Assembly (NCBI RefSeq): GCF_033097365.1 | Contig: NZ_AP028461.1 | Location: 3,782,001 to 3,846,000 of the forward strand | From: Actinoplanes sichuanensis | Lineage (GTDB): Bacteria > Actinomycetota > Actinomycetes > Mycobacteriales > Micromonosporaceae | Length of the DNA: 64,000 bases | Direction of reading: 5' to 3' | Shown: positions 36,859-45,114 of the stretch, in pieces | Position numbering within the stretch: the first letter of the stretch is position 1 | Layout: each line of letters begins with the position of its first letter | Made by a program: the position numbers and the translations under genes | The notes under the pieces: model-generated | Database searches by the model: none | Told to the model about the DNA's origin: nothing | Seen by the model: the letters and a program-made list of their open reading frames with translations, nothing else

Positions 36859-37695
36859 TCAACGAGTCCAGATCTCGCGCAAGCGGTCGGCCTCCGCCGC
36901 GGCCTGCGCGTAACCCGCCTCGGCGGCCGGGCGGCGGCGGGCCGGGTCCAGCACGTTGGCGCCGATGGCCCGGACCGCGGCGGCGTCCGGGGCGACCACG
37001 GCACCTCGCGCGCCCAGCGTCTCGAGCTGCGCATCCGGACGGCCGGACCGGCGGGCTGAACGGGTCGTCGGTGCCAGCACCACCACCCGATCGGCGCCCG
37101 CGGCCAGGTCCACGTTGGCCACCGACCGCACTCCCCCGTCGACGTAGCGGACCCCGTCGATCGTGACCGGCGGCCACACCAGCGGCACCGCGCAGCTCGC
37201 CGCGACGGCATCGATGAGCGACACTCCGCTGTCGGCGTCGAAAACGCGTACCTCCCCGGTCTGCGCCTCGACCGCGGTGATCCGCAACCGGACCGCCGGC
37301 CAGTCACCGTCGCCGATCCGCCGGGCGATCACCGCCCGGCGTTCCGCCTCCGGAATCGTGCGGGTGCGCAGCGCCCGACGCCCCAGCCAGGCCCGCCCGC
37401 GCACCGGATCGCCGGGCCAGAGCCCGGCGACCATGAAGCCGAGGATCACTCCGGGCCCGATGCGGGCGGTCAACTCACCCGTGGCCTCGGCGAGCTGTGC
37501 GTCATAGAGGTCCTTCAGCGGTACGCCGGACAGCACCTGAGCGGCCACCGACGACCCGGCCGAGGTCCCCACGAACAGCCCGGCATCGGTGAGATCGACC
37601 CCCCGCTCGGCCAGGCCGTGCAGCATCCCGATCTCCCAGGCGACGCCGGTGACGCCACCTCCGCCGAGCACAAGCGCCTTCGCGTCAACACCCAT
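36859..37695 (-). CDS. Patatin-like phospholipase
   Basis: 278 residues with the patatin hydrolase signatures: oxyanion loop GGGGVTG, nucleophile Ser in GTSAGS and catalytic Asp in YVDGGVRS. It should hydrolyse acyl esters of lipids. No signal peptide or membrane helix is visible, so it is probably cytoplasmic or exported by another route. ATG 37695 begins directly before the first strand (DAKALVLGGGGVTG). It sits between the CHAP gene and the hybrid kinase, divergent from the latter. The 285 bp downstream, up to the CHAP start, hold the CHAP promoter. Confidence 0.88.
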   Translation of the reverse strand: MGVDAKALVLGGGGVTGVAWEIGMLHGLAERGVDLTDAGLFVGTSAGSSVAAQVLSGVPLKDLYDAQLAEATGELTARIGPGVILGFMVAGLWPGDPVRGRAWLGRRALRTRTIPEAERRAVIARRIGDGDWPAVRLRITAVEAQTGEVRVFDADSGVSLIDAVAASCAVPLVWPPVTIDGVRYVDGGVRSVANVDLAAGADRVVVLAPTTRSARRSGRPDAQLETLGARGAVVAPDAAAVRAIGANVLDPARRRPAAEAGYAQAAAEADRLREIWTR

Positions 37696-37818
37696 ACCAC
37701 CGATCCAAGCACGTCGACGTCGTACGGGTCCTCGGGCAAAGGGCCGCAAGCGGGCGGGGATTGCTGGGAGAATCCGTGGCACGGGGCGGCGTGTGGCGCG
37801 GAGACGGGGTGCGTGCGG

Positions 37819-39612
37819 ATGCCATGGCCGCGGGCCCACTGGGGCGGCAAGCGGCTGGTGATCAACGCGGCGATCGTGGCCGTGCTGGTCACCATGGTCG
37901 TGCTCGGCTTCTCGGTGTCGGCGCGGCAGGAGCGGATGGCCGGTGAGGCGCGGCGGGCCCAGCAACTCGCCCAGGCCGTGCAGCAGGTGAAATACCGGTC
38001 GGCGGATCTCAACGGGTGGCAGAACGCCTACGCGTTGGATATTGAGCGCGCCGACGCCGGGACCGAGGTGAGCCGGGCGCAGTTCGTCGCGGCGGCGGCC
38101 CGGTTCGACGGTGATCTGACCGCGTTGGAGCGGCTGCCGGCGTCGCCGGAGATCCAGACGGCCGTGCACCGGATCCGGTCGGCGTTCGACGAGTTCCTGA
38201 CGGTCGACCGGTCCGCGGTGCGGCTGTATCGGACCGGCCGCCCGGCGGATCGTGCGGCGGCGTCCGAGCTGGTGCTGGGCCGGTCGGTCGAGTCGTACAG
38301 CGTGATCGCGCAGGCGTGCGACACCTCGGTGGCGCTGGCGACCACGGCCATGGACGCGCACTTCGCCGGTCTGGACGGGGTCGGCCGGTCGACGCGCCGC
38401 TACATCCTGGTGCTGAGCGTCATCGCGGTCGCGCTGGCCGCGGCCGGGGCGCTGCTCGCCGAGGCACGGCGCCGGGCCGAAGCCGAACGGACCCGGCAGG
38501 CGCAGCGACTGGCCTGTCTGGGCCGGCTGGCCGGTGGGATCGCGCACGACTTCAACAACATCCTCGGGATCATCCTGAACTACACCGAGTTCGTCGCCGA
38601 GCAGGCCCGCGACGAGACCCTCGACGACCTGGGCCACATCCGGACGGCGGCGGAGCGGGCGGCCGGTCTGACCGGGCAGCTGCTCGGGTTCATCAGGCAG
38701 GACGAGGTCCGGTTCGCGGTGTTCGACGCCAACACGGTGCTCGCCGAATCCCACGCGCTGCTCGCCCGGACCCTCGGTGAACACGTCGTGCTGACGGTCG
38801 TACCGTCGCCGGATCCGGTTCTTCTGCACGGCGACGCCGGGCAGTTGCAGCAGATCATCGTGAACCTGGCGGTGAACGCCCGCGATGCGATGCCGGGTGG
38901 CGGCACCGTGGTGATCGCGGCGACCGGGGTCGACGTCGCCGACGGCCGCGCCGGTCTCAAACCGGGCCGCTACCTGGAGCTGCTGGTCAGTGACACCGGC
39001 ACCGGGATGCCGCCGGAGACGGTCGCGCGGATCTTCGACCCGTTCTTCACCACCAAACCGAAGGGCCAGGGCACCGGCCTCGGCCTGGCGACGGTCCGCG
39101 ATCTGGTCACCGCCGCGGGCGGCGGCGTGAGCGTCGTCTCCAAACCGGGCATCGGTACGACGTTCCGCATCTACCTGCGCCGCACTGGTGACTTCTTCGC
39201 ACGTCCGGACCAGGAGCCGGACACCGTGCAGGCGCCGCGCGGCGGTGGCCAGAGCGTGCTCGTCGTCGAGGACGATCCGGTCCTGGGGTCGAGTATCGCG
39301 CGGATCCTGGCCGGCGGCGGCTACCGGGTGCGGTCGGCGCCCGGCGCGGCGGCGGCGGTGGCGGCGCACGCCCAGGACCGCTGCGATCTACTGGTCACCG
39401 ACGTGGTCATGCCGGAGATGTCCGGTCCCCGGCTGGTCGAGATCCTGCACCGGACCGATCCCGGGCTACCGGTGCTGTACTGCACCGGCTACCCCGAGGG
39501 GACACCGGGCGGAGCGTGCCTGGCCAAGCCGTTCTCCCCCGGTCGGCTGCTCACCGCGGTACACGCCGCCCTGCAGGACGCCGCCCGCACGCTGCACGAT
39601 CAGTCCGCCTGA
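37819..39612 (+). CDS. Membrane hybrid histidine kinase with C-terminal receiver
   Basis: 597 residues: TM1 (13-32), sensor (33-192) with KYRSADLNGWQNAYALD at 58-74, TM2 (195-215), HisKA with His243 in IAHDFNN, HATPase (NLAVNARDAMPGG, DTGTGM, FDPFFTTK, GTGLGLA), and a receiver (about 475-590) with acceptor Asp in LVTDVVMPEMSG and Lys in LAKPFSP. Its sensor is closely related to that of the chemotaxis protein at 33625. No separate response regulator is adjacent, so output may pass through another protein. ATG 37819 is preferred, GTG 37813 is possible. Confidence 0.9.
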   Translation: MPWPRAHWGGKRLVINAAIVAVLVTMVVLGFSVSARQERMAGEARRAQQLAQAVQQVKYRSADLNGWQNAYALDIERADAGTEVSRAQFVAAAARFDGDLTALERLPASPEIQTAVHRIRSAFDEFLTVDRSAVRLYRTGRPADRAAASELVLGRSVESYSVIAQACDTSVALATTAMDAHFAGLDGVGRSTRRYILVLSVIAVALAAAGALLAEARRRAEAERTRQAQRLACLGRLAGGIAHDFNNILGIILNYTEFVAEQARDETLDDLGHIRTAAERAAGLTGQLLGFIRQDEVRFAVFDANTVLAESHALLARTLGEHVVLTVVPSPDPVLLHGDAGQLQQIIVNLAVNARDAMPGGGTVVIAATGVDVADGRAGLKPGRYLELLVSDTGTGMPPETVARIFDPFFTTKPKGQGTGLGLATVRDLVTAAGGGVSVVSKPGIGTTFRIYLRRTGDFFARPDQEPDTVQAPRGGGQSVLVVEDDPVLGSSIARILAGGGYRVRSAPGAAAAVAAHAQDRCDLLVTDVVMPEMSGPRLVEILHRTDPGLPVLYCTGYPEGTPGGACLAKPFSPGRLLTAVHAALQDAARTLHDQSA

Positions 39613-40493
39613 TCGGCCCACCCCGGCAGTGGTTCGCAGGCGTCCAGCCAGTCGGTCGGCACGCCGGCCAGGCCGGTGCGGGCGGCGACGATGCCGCCGA
39701 CGATGGCACAGGTGGTGTCGATGTCACCGCCGGGCAGGGCGGTCGTCCAGAGGGCCGCGGTCAGATCGTCGAGGCCGGCCGCGGCGCACCAGATCGCATA
39801 GGGCACGGTGTCCGGCGCGGAGATCTCCCGACCGCAACCGATCATGCCGGCGACGTGCCGGGGATCGGCGGTGGGCGGGAGCCGCGCGGCCCGACGCAAC
39901 CGGGAGGCGACCTCGCTGTCGGGTGTGCGGGCGAGGACCTCCTCGAGGAGTTCACCGCCCGGGACGCCGGTGACGCTGAGGGCGGCCGCGACGGCCACCG
40001 CCACGGCTCCGGCGACGGCCTCCGGGTGTGCGTGGGTGACCTCCGCCGAGCGGGCCGCCTCGGTGACGACGGTGTCCAGGTCGTCGGCGAACCAGGCACC
40101 GAGCGGGGCGACCCGCATCGCGGCGCCGTTGCCCCACGAGCCCATGCCGTCGAACGAGGCACGCGTGACGGTCGCCCAGTCCTCACCGGCACCGATCGCG
40201 CGCAGCACCCGGTGCATCGACGGGCCGTAGGACCGGTTCGGATCCTGCTCGTACGACTGGGCGAAGGCCGTGGCCAGCGCGTCCTGGTCGATGTGGCCGT
40301 ACCGCAGGAGGGTCTGCATGATCGAGAGGGCCATGGCGGTGTCGTCGGTCCACGGCCACGGGCCGGGTGGGAGCCTGCGCTCGGCCAGTGCCTGGTCGAG
40401 CACGTCGGCGGCGTGGAAGAACCACGTCTCGCCGAAGGCGTCGCCCAGCGCGAGCCCGCGCATCGACGATGTCGCTGCCGTCCGGTTCACCAT
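39600..40493 (-). CDS. ADP-ribosylglycohydrolase family protein
   Basis: 297 residues with the ARH signatures: RGLALGDAFGE at the N terminus, WTDDTAMAL for the first metal pair, GSWGNGAAMRVAPLG in the middle and LPGGDIDTTCAIVGGIV for the second metal site. These enzymes remove ADP-ribose from proteins or act on related N-glycosides in the cytoplasm. ATG 40493 is used; ATG 40463 is an alternative. No ADP-ribosyltransferase gene is adjacent. The 3' end overlaps the histidine kinase gene by 13 bp, and the start is 42 bp from the divergent gene at 40536. Confidence 0.88.
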   Translation of the reverse strand: MVNRTAATSSMRGLALGDAFGETWFFHAADVLDQALAERRLPPGPWPWTDDTAMALSIMQTLLRYGHIDQDALATAFAQSYEQDPNRSYGPSMHRVLRAIGAGEDWATVTRASFDGMGSWGNGAAMRVAPLGAWFADDLDTVVTEAARSAEVTHAHPEAVAGAVAVAVAAALSVTGVPGGELLEEVLARTPDSEVASRLRRAARLPPTADPRHVAGMIGCGREISAPDTVPYAIWCAAAGLDDLTAALWTTALPGGDIDTTCAIVGGIVAARTGLAGVPTDWLDACEPLPGWADQAD

Positions 40494-40535
40494 CCGACCA
40501 TGATCCCCGACGGTTGTAGCGGCTATTGTTCGGGG

Positions 40536-41243
40536 ATGTCGAGCCTCAACCGTGCCGTGAACCAGGAAGCCGTCGCCGCCAGGCGGGCGAGGATCGATGC
40601 CGTCCTGGCCCGGCGCAGCGGGTTCGTCGCGCCGGAGACGACGGCTGCGGCGTTGCGGTTCGCCGCCGATTATGCGCGGGTCAACCTCCTGACCTATCTG
40701 TACGACGCGCTCGACGCTCCGGCCGCCGACGCCGAGGTGCCGGAGACGAATCGGGAACGGGCCCGGCGCGGCGCGGCGTTGTCCGGTTCCGATCGGGAGC
40801 CGGGTTCGCTGGGTGACCTGTTCGAGGCGCCGACCGGTGAGCGGGGTCCGTGCGCCGAGACGTGGGAGCAGATGTGGTCCGACCAGTGGCTGCTCGACGG
40901 GCTGGAACACTCGTACACGCTGGCTGAGGCGGTGCTGGCCGGTGACCTCGACACCTTGGAGATCATCGCCGGGGTGCCGCTGGTCGACGCCATCACCGAC
41001 CGGCTGTTGGCCTTCGGCGACATCGACAACCAGGTGCTGTCGCTGGCCTCCGACGCGTATCGGGAGCGGCTCGGCGACCACGAGCCGACCTTCGACCCGG
41101 AGCTGATCGTCGACATGACCGCGCCGCTGTACGCCCTGCCGACCCTGCTGCAGGAGGCCCGGCACGACTGGACGGAGACCGAGCGGCTCGCCCTGGTCAT
41201 CGCCGGGCTGGCGTCGATCGAGTGGACGACGCCTCAGTTCTGA
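40536..41243 (+). CDS. Conserved hypothetical protein
   Basis: 235 residues, soluble, mostly helical and acidic in the C-terminal half (LAEAVLAGDLDTLEIIAGVPLVDAITDRLLAFGDIDNQVLSLASDAYRERLG). The N-terminal part is basic (NQEAVAARRARIDAVLARRSGFVAPE). No signal peptide, membrane helix or catalytic motif is evident, and I recognise no family. CGGGG lies just before ATG 40536. Divergent from the ADP-ribosylglycohydrolase gene, with which it might be co-regulated. It overlaps the convergent gene by 10 bp. Confidence 0.7.
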   Translation: MSSLNRAVNQEAVAARRARIDAVLARRSGFVAPETTAAALRFAADYARVNLLTYLYDALDAPAADAEVPETNRERARRGAALSGSDREPGSLGDLFEAPTGERGPCAETWEQMWSDQWLLDGLEHSYTLAEAVLAGDLDTLEIIAGVPLVDAITDRLLAFGDIDNQVLSLASDAYRERLGDHEPTFDPELIVDMTAPLYALPTLLQEARHDWTETERLALVIAGLASIEWTTPQF

Positions 41244-41854
41244 TTGACCGGCCAGGCGGCGGCCGGGTCACAGCGGCGGGGGCACACCAGCAGGTAGACC
41301 ATGTTGCCGAGGAACAGGCCGTACGCGCTGGAGTCGAAGGTGTCGATCTGCCGTGGTGCCTCGGCCCGTTTCGGGAAGCCGAAGTTCTCCGGGATCTGCG
41401 CCAGGAACTCCAGTTCGGCGCCGCACGCGCAGGTGTGGTGTTCGGCGCCCTGGATCCAGGCCGGTTCGCCGCCGACCCGGAACTCCCACTCGTCGTCCGG
41501 CCCGGCGTCGCGCAGCGTGAGGCGCAGCGGTTGCAGGGTCTCGTCCGGGGTGGCGGCCACGACGTCACCGCGGTGCAGCAGGATCCGCCAGAACGCGTGT
41601 TCGTTGCCGCCGACCGGGGTCTGCCAGTAGCGTTCGGGCAGCTGCCGGGGACCGAAGGCGGCTTCGTTGTGGACCGGGCACTGGAAGACCAGCAGGTGTT
41701 CGCCACCGGGGATGTCGATCTGGAAGAACAGTGCCATCCGCCGCCCGCAGGTGCAGTCCGGCCAGTCCTCCTCGGACTGCAGGATCGGCCGGCCACCCAC
41801 GGTGTTGCGGTCACCGGCGACGGCCGGCTCGGAGCTCATCTCGATCACGCGCAT
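41234..41854 (-). CDS. Putative zinc-binding protein, DUF1963-like
   Basis: 206 residues. Two similar halves carry cysteine pairs: WPDCTCGRRMALFFQIDIPGG with FQCPVH, and HTCACGAELEFLAQIPENFG with LLVCPRRC. Spacing suggests two treble-clef-like zinc sites. The FFQIDIP and FLAQIPENF phrases resemble DUF1963/YwqG-type proteins, whose function is unknown. ATG 41854 is used. Soluble, no export signal. Convergent with the gene at 40536. Confidence 0.65.
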   Translation of the reverse strand: MRVIEMSSEPAVAGDRNTVGGRPILQSEEDWPDCTCGRRMALFFQIDIPGGEHLLVFQCPVHNEAAFGPRQLPERYWQTPVGGNEHAFWRILLHRGDVVAATPDETLQPLRLTLRDAGPDDEWEFRVGGEPAWIQGAEHHTCACGAELEFLAQIPENFGFPKRAEAPRQIDTFDSSAYGLFLGNMVYLLVCPRRCDPAAAWPVNQN

Positions 41855-41928
41855 GCCGCGACGATAGCGACGCATGGCTATCGTGGCGGCGCAGACTTCC
41901 GGTGACCGACGAAGGGGACGGCACGAAC

Positions 41929-42312
41929 GTGAATTTGAGCGACCTCGTCCTGCCGGTTCTGCTCGTGGTGGTCTGGGTGCGGTCGTGGTGGCGCGGGACG
42001 CGACGGTTCCGGCTGTGGTTCGCGCTGCTCGCGCCGACCGGTTGCGTCGCCGGCCTGGTTCTCGCCGTGATCGGCGCCTTCTCCGGGGCCGGCAGTTCGT
42101 GTTCCGGCTCGTCCTGTACCGGGAGTCGGGTGCAGCGGTGGGCGGCCGATGTCGACGCCCCGTCGGACGTCCTCGTCTGGTGGGGTCGGAACGCGCAGCT
42201 CGGGCTCGCCGTGGCGGTGGTGCTGACGGTCGTCACCCTGATCGTCGAGTACATCCTGCTGGTGCGGCGGGATTCGCGGGAGGCCGCGACCCACGAGGAT
42301 CTCACCGGCTGA
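41929..42312 (+). CDS. Small two- or three-helix membrane protein
   Basis: About 127 residues. Helices LSDLVLPVLLVVVWVRSWW, LWFALLAPTGCVAGLVLAVIGAF and LGLAVAVVLTVVTLIVEYILLV are clear. A short extracytoplasmic loop with SSCSGSSCTGS may form a disulfide. GTG 41929 is taken; GTG 41902 would add nine polar residues. Unknown function. It is separated from the minus-strand operon that ends at 42337 by 24 bp. Confidence 0.65.
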   Translation: MNLSDLVLPVLLVVVWVRSWWRGTRRFRLWFALLAPTGCVAGLVLAVIGAFSGAGSSCSGSSCTGSRVQRWAADVDAPSDVLVWWGRNAQLGLAVAVVLTVVTLIVEYILLVRRDSREAATHEDLTG

Positions 42313-42336
42313 GCAGGGTGGGGATTCGAGGCGGCT

Positions 42337-43176
42337 CTAGGCGGCCAGGATCGCCTCGGCGACGACGAGGTCCTGCCAGGACATGCCGGTCCCCTTGAAC
42401 AGGATCGGGCCGTGCGGGTTCGTCGGGTCGCCGATGGTGAGCAGCCGGTCCGGGGTGAGGGCACCGTCGGCGACGGCCAGCACGATGTCGCCGGCCTCAC
42501 GCAGCGCGGTCGCCCGGTCTTCGACGATCACGGTCGCGCGGGCGCAGAACGCCGCGTCGACCTCACGGGCGTCCGGTTCGTGTGAGCCGACCGCGACGAC
42601 GACCGTGTGGTCACCGAGCAGGCCCGAGTCGAACAGCGGCTCCCGTGCCGTGGTGGCGCAGACGACCAGGTCGGCGCGGCGCAGGGCGGGATCGAAAGCC
42701 CTTCCACGGGTACGGGTGACGACCGTGACCGAGGCCGGTGCGCAGAGGTCTTCGAGTGTGTCGACGTGCCCCCGGCCCTGTGGTCCGTCCCCGAACACGA
42801 CGACGTGCGGGGCGGCGGGCAGGAACCGGCGGACCGCCGCGAACGACACCGCCGGAGTACGAAGAGTGGTCAGCGCGGTGCCGTCGAGCAGTGCCACGGG
42901 TTGCAGGGTGACCGCGTCGAAGACCACATAGATCGCGTTGATCCGGGGCAGCCCCCGCTCGGCGTTCCCGGGGGCGATGGTGACGAGTTTGACCCCGGCG
43001 TGCGAACCGGACTCGGCGGGCATCATCAGCATCGAGCCGTGGCGTAGCGGCACACCGCTGCGGGCCACCCCGGCCGACGTGTCCAGCCCGCCCCGTAGCG
43101 CGTCCTCGATCGCGGTGACGGCCGCGGCGGGCGACAGCCGGGCGAAGATCTCCGCGGCCGGAAGGTAGGGGATCAT
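42337..43176 (-). CDS. Ornithine cyclodeaminase/mu-crystallin family protein
   Basis: 279 residues, short for the family (about 310-330). Substrate Lys is in AGVKLVTIAPGN, the catalytic zone PVALLDGTALTTLRTPAVSFAAVRRF is clear, and the Rossmann part has VVVFGDGPQGRGH in place of the usual GxGxxG with alanines. Members interconvert cyclic imines and amino acids or act as ketimine reductases using NAD(P). The start ATG 43176 overlaps the HAD gene's stop (ATGA). Third gene of a TetR-HAD-OCD operon; the shared substrate is unknown. Confidence 0.85.
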   Translation of the reverse strand: MIPYLPAAEIFARLSPAAAVTAIEDALRGGLDTSAGVARSGVPLRHGSMLMMPAESGSHAGVKLVTIAPGNAERGLPRINAIYVVFDAVTLQPVALLDGTALTTLRTPAVSFAAVRRFLPAAPHVVVFGDGPQGRGHVDTLEDLCAPASVTVVTRTRGRAFDPALRRADLVVCATTAREPLFDSGLLGDHTVVVAVGSHEPDAREVDAAFCARATVIVEDRATALREAGDIVLAVADGALTPDRLLTIGDPTNPHGPILFKGTGMSWQDLVVAEAILAA

Positions 43177-43904
43177 CGGTCGGCGAACGCCCGGTCGACG
43201 GCGTCCGCGAAGGCGCCCATCGACGGGAATTCCAGGTCGTAGCTGAAGTCCGCGCCGGGTTCCGGGGTGGCGCCCCAGCCGGGTCGGTCGTGTCGACGGT
43301 TGATCCACACCGACGGCAGCCCTTCCCGCTTGGCCGGAACGTGATCGTGGAACAGGCTCTGCGCGACGTGCAGCAACCGTCCACGCTCGACACCGAGGCC
43401 GGGCAGCGCGGCGTCGAGGGCCCGGAAGTGCTTGTCGCCGGGTTTGTAGCCGCCGACGTCCTCGGCCGTGATGATCGCCGCGAAATCCCCACGCAGGTGC
43501 CGGTTGCTGCCGGCGAATCCGTCCCGGTGCACGTTGGAGACGATGATCAGCCGGTAGTGCTTCGCGAGGCGGGCCAACGCGTCCGCCGAGTCCGGGAAGG
43601 CCGGCCAGTCCGGCACCGACTCCGCCAGGCGCCGGGCCCACGTTTCTCCGACTTCACGGTCAAGACCCGCGCCGGTACGCCGGAACGCCTCGGCGAGCAC
43701 GTCGGGATAGAGCGGCGCGGGTGTGACCAGTTCGGCCGCCGCCTCGTGGTCGGCATACGCGAGCAGCAGCTCCTCGTCGCTGATGTCGAGCCCCTGTTCG
43801 CGGGCCCAGGGCGCCAGCACGGCGGCGATCCCGGTCTCCCAGTCGATCAGGGTGCCGTAGCAGTCGAAACTGAGCGCCGCGAACCCGGTCAGGTCGATCG
43901 TCAT
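43173..43904 (-). CDS. HAD-superfamily hydrolase, haloacid dehalogenase type II-like
   Basis: 243 residues. Motif I is SFDCYGTLIDWE (nucleophile Asp), motif II IIVSNVHRDGF, motif III Lys in VGGYKPGDKHF, motif IV HVAQSLFHDHVPA. The DCYGTLIDWE form and the long cap are typical of type II L-2-haloacid dehalogenases and their phosphatase-like relatives. Second gene in the operon, joined by ATGA overlaps on both sides, so it is made together with the TetR regulator and the cyclodeaminase-like enzyme. Confidence 0.87.
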   Translation of the reverse strand: MTIDLTGFAALSFDCYGTLIDWETGIAAVLAPWAREQGLDISDEELLLAYADHEAAAELVTPAPLYPDVLAEAFRRTGAGLDREVGETWARRLAESVPDWPAFPDSADALARLAKHYRLIIVSNVHRDGFAGSNRHLRGDFAAIITAEDVGGYKPGDKHFRALDAALPGLGVERGRLLHVAQSLFHDHVPAKREGLPSVWINRRHDRPGWGATPEPGADFSYDLEFPSMGAFADAVDRAFADR

Positions 43905-44464
43905 GCCGGTAACTGTAGGCGCGGCCGGATGCCGTCCAAGGCCATCGCGAGCACCCGATCACGCTGGGCGTCCTGCACGAAGTTGGCCCCGCTGACCCCG
44001 TTGACCAGGAACAGCACGTCGTCGAAGGTGACGTCGTCGCGGGCCGTGCCGGCGTGCTGGGCCCGTTCGAGCAGCGGCCGGCCGGCCGCGTGGATCATGT
44101 CGCGGCCGCGCACGAACATCTCCTCGCGATGCGCGATGGCGTCGTAGACGGCCTTCTTGGTGGTCGCGTAGCTGACGAACTGCCGCAGCCAGGCCTCCAG
44201 TGCGTCCCAGGGTGCGAGGTCGTCCAGGTCGGCCGCCATCCGGGCGAGGGCCTCGACCTCGTCGGAGTAGACGGCTTCGAACAGGTGCTGCCGGGTCGGG
44301 AAGTTGCGGTACAGGGTGGCGATGTTGACCCCGGCCCGCCGGGCGATGCCCTCCAGCGAGGCGCCGGCGCCCTCCGCGGCGAACACCACCCGGGCGGCGT
44401 CCAGCAGCGCGTCGAAGTTACGTCGGGCTCCCCTTACCTTATCCGGATCAGGCGGGACATCCAT
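43901..44464 (-). CDS. TetR-family regulator heading the HAD/OCD operon
   Basis: 187 residues. HTH at about 12-60 (ALLDAARVVFAAEGAGASLEGIARRAGVNIATLYRNFPTRQHLFEAVY) with a helical C-terminal domain. It starts at ATG 44464 and its stop overlaps the HAD start in ATGA. Its start codon overlaps the start codon of the divergent plus-strand gene in a single CATG. An imperfect dyad at 44437-44452 inside its first codons is a candidate operator for autoregulation and for control of the divergent gene. Confidence 0.85.
   Translation of the reverse strand: MDVPPDPDKVRGARRNFDALLDAARVVFAAEGAGASLEGIARRAGVNIATLYRNFPTRQHLFEAVYSDEVEALARMAADLDDLAPWDALEAWLRQFVSYATTKKAVYDAIAHREEMFVRGRDMIHAAGRPLLERAQHAGTARDDVTFDDVLFLVNGVSGANFVQDAQRDRVLAMALDGIRPRLQLPA
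44437..44452. promoter_or_regulatory. Candidate TetR operator, imperfect dyad
   Basis: CCTTATCC and GGATCAGG are complementary at 7 of 8 positions with no gap. The dyad lies within the first codons of the TetR gene and 11 bp before the divergent ATG at 44463. Confidence 0.45.
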
Positions 44465-45085
44465 GACCACCATCGGTTTCATCGGCAGCGGCAACATCGG
44501 CGGCACCCTGGCCCGGCTGGCCGTCGGCGCCGGTCACGACGTCGTGCTCAGCAACAGCCGCGGCCCCGAGACGCTGCTCGATCTGGTCGCCGAGCTGGGT
44601 CCGCACGCCCGCGCAGCCACCCCGGCCGAGGCCGCGACGGCAGGCGACATCATCGTGGTGAGCATCCCGGTCCGGGCGTATCGACAGGTTCCGGCCGCAC
44701 CGCTGCGCGGTCGGATCGTCGTCGACACCCTGAACTACGACCCCGCCCGCCAGGGGCACGTCCCCGAGATCGACGCGGGCGACACTCCTGCCCCGCTGCT
44801 GCTCCAGACCCACCTGCCCGACGCCCGGGTGGTCAAGGCGTTCAGCACGGTCTACTTCCGGCACCTGCCGGCGCCGGCGACGACCCCCTCGCCCGCCGAG
44901 CGGTCGCCGAGTTGACGGACTCCCTCGGCTTCGACGCGTACGAGGTCGGCCCGCTCGCGGAGAGCCGCCGGTACGCCCCGGGCACCCCGGCCCAGCACGC
45001 CCACCTCGACCCGGTCGGACTACTGGCCGCTCCCGGCCGTCCGGTATCGGCGGAGACGCTCGCGAGACTCCTCTCCGTCCACTGA
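44463..45085 (+). pseudogene. NADPH-dependent F420 reductase-like NAD(P)-binding protein, frameshifted
   Basis: The first frame gives TIGFIGSGNIGGTLARLAVGAGHDVVLSNSRGPETL ... VVKAFSTVYFRHLPAP and then loses sense. The next frame resumes with GDDPLARRAVAELTDSLGFDAYEVGPLAESRRYAPG and ends at 45085. The switch is at about 44871-44881, where one extra G after GCGCCG would restore a single protein of about 207 residues. So one base is missing, either as a real mutation or a read error. The product would be a Rossmann protein of the NADP-F420 oxidoreductase-related family. GGCGGGA precedes the ATG. Confidence 0.75.
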
Positions 45086-45114
45086 TGATCAACAGGGTGT
45101 GATATCCACTGTCG

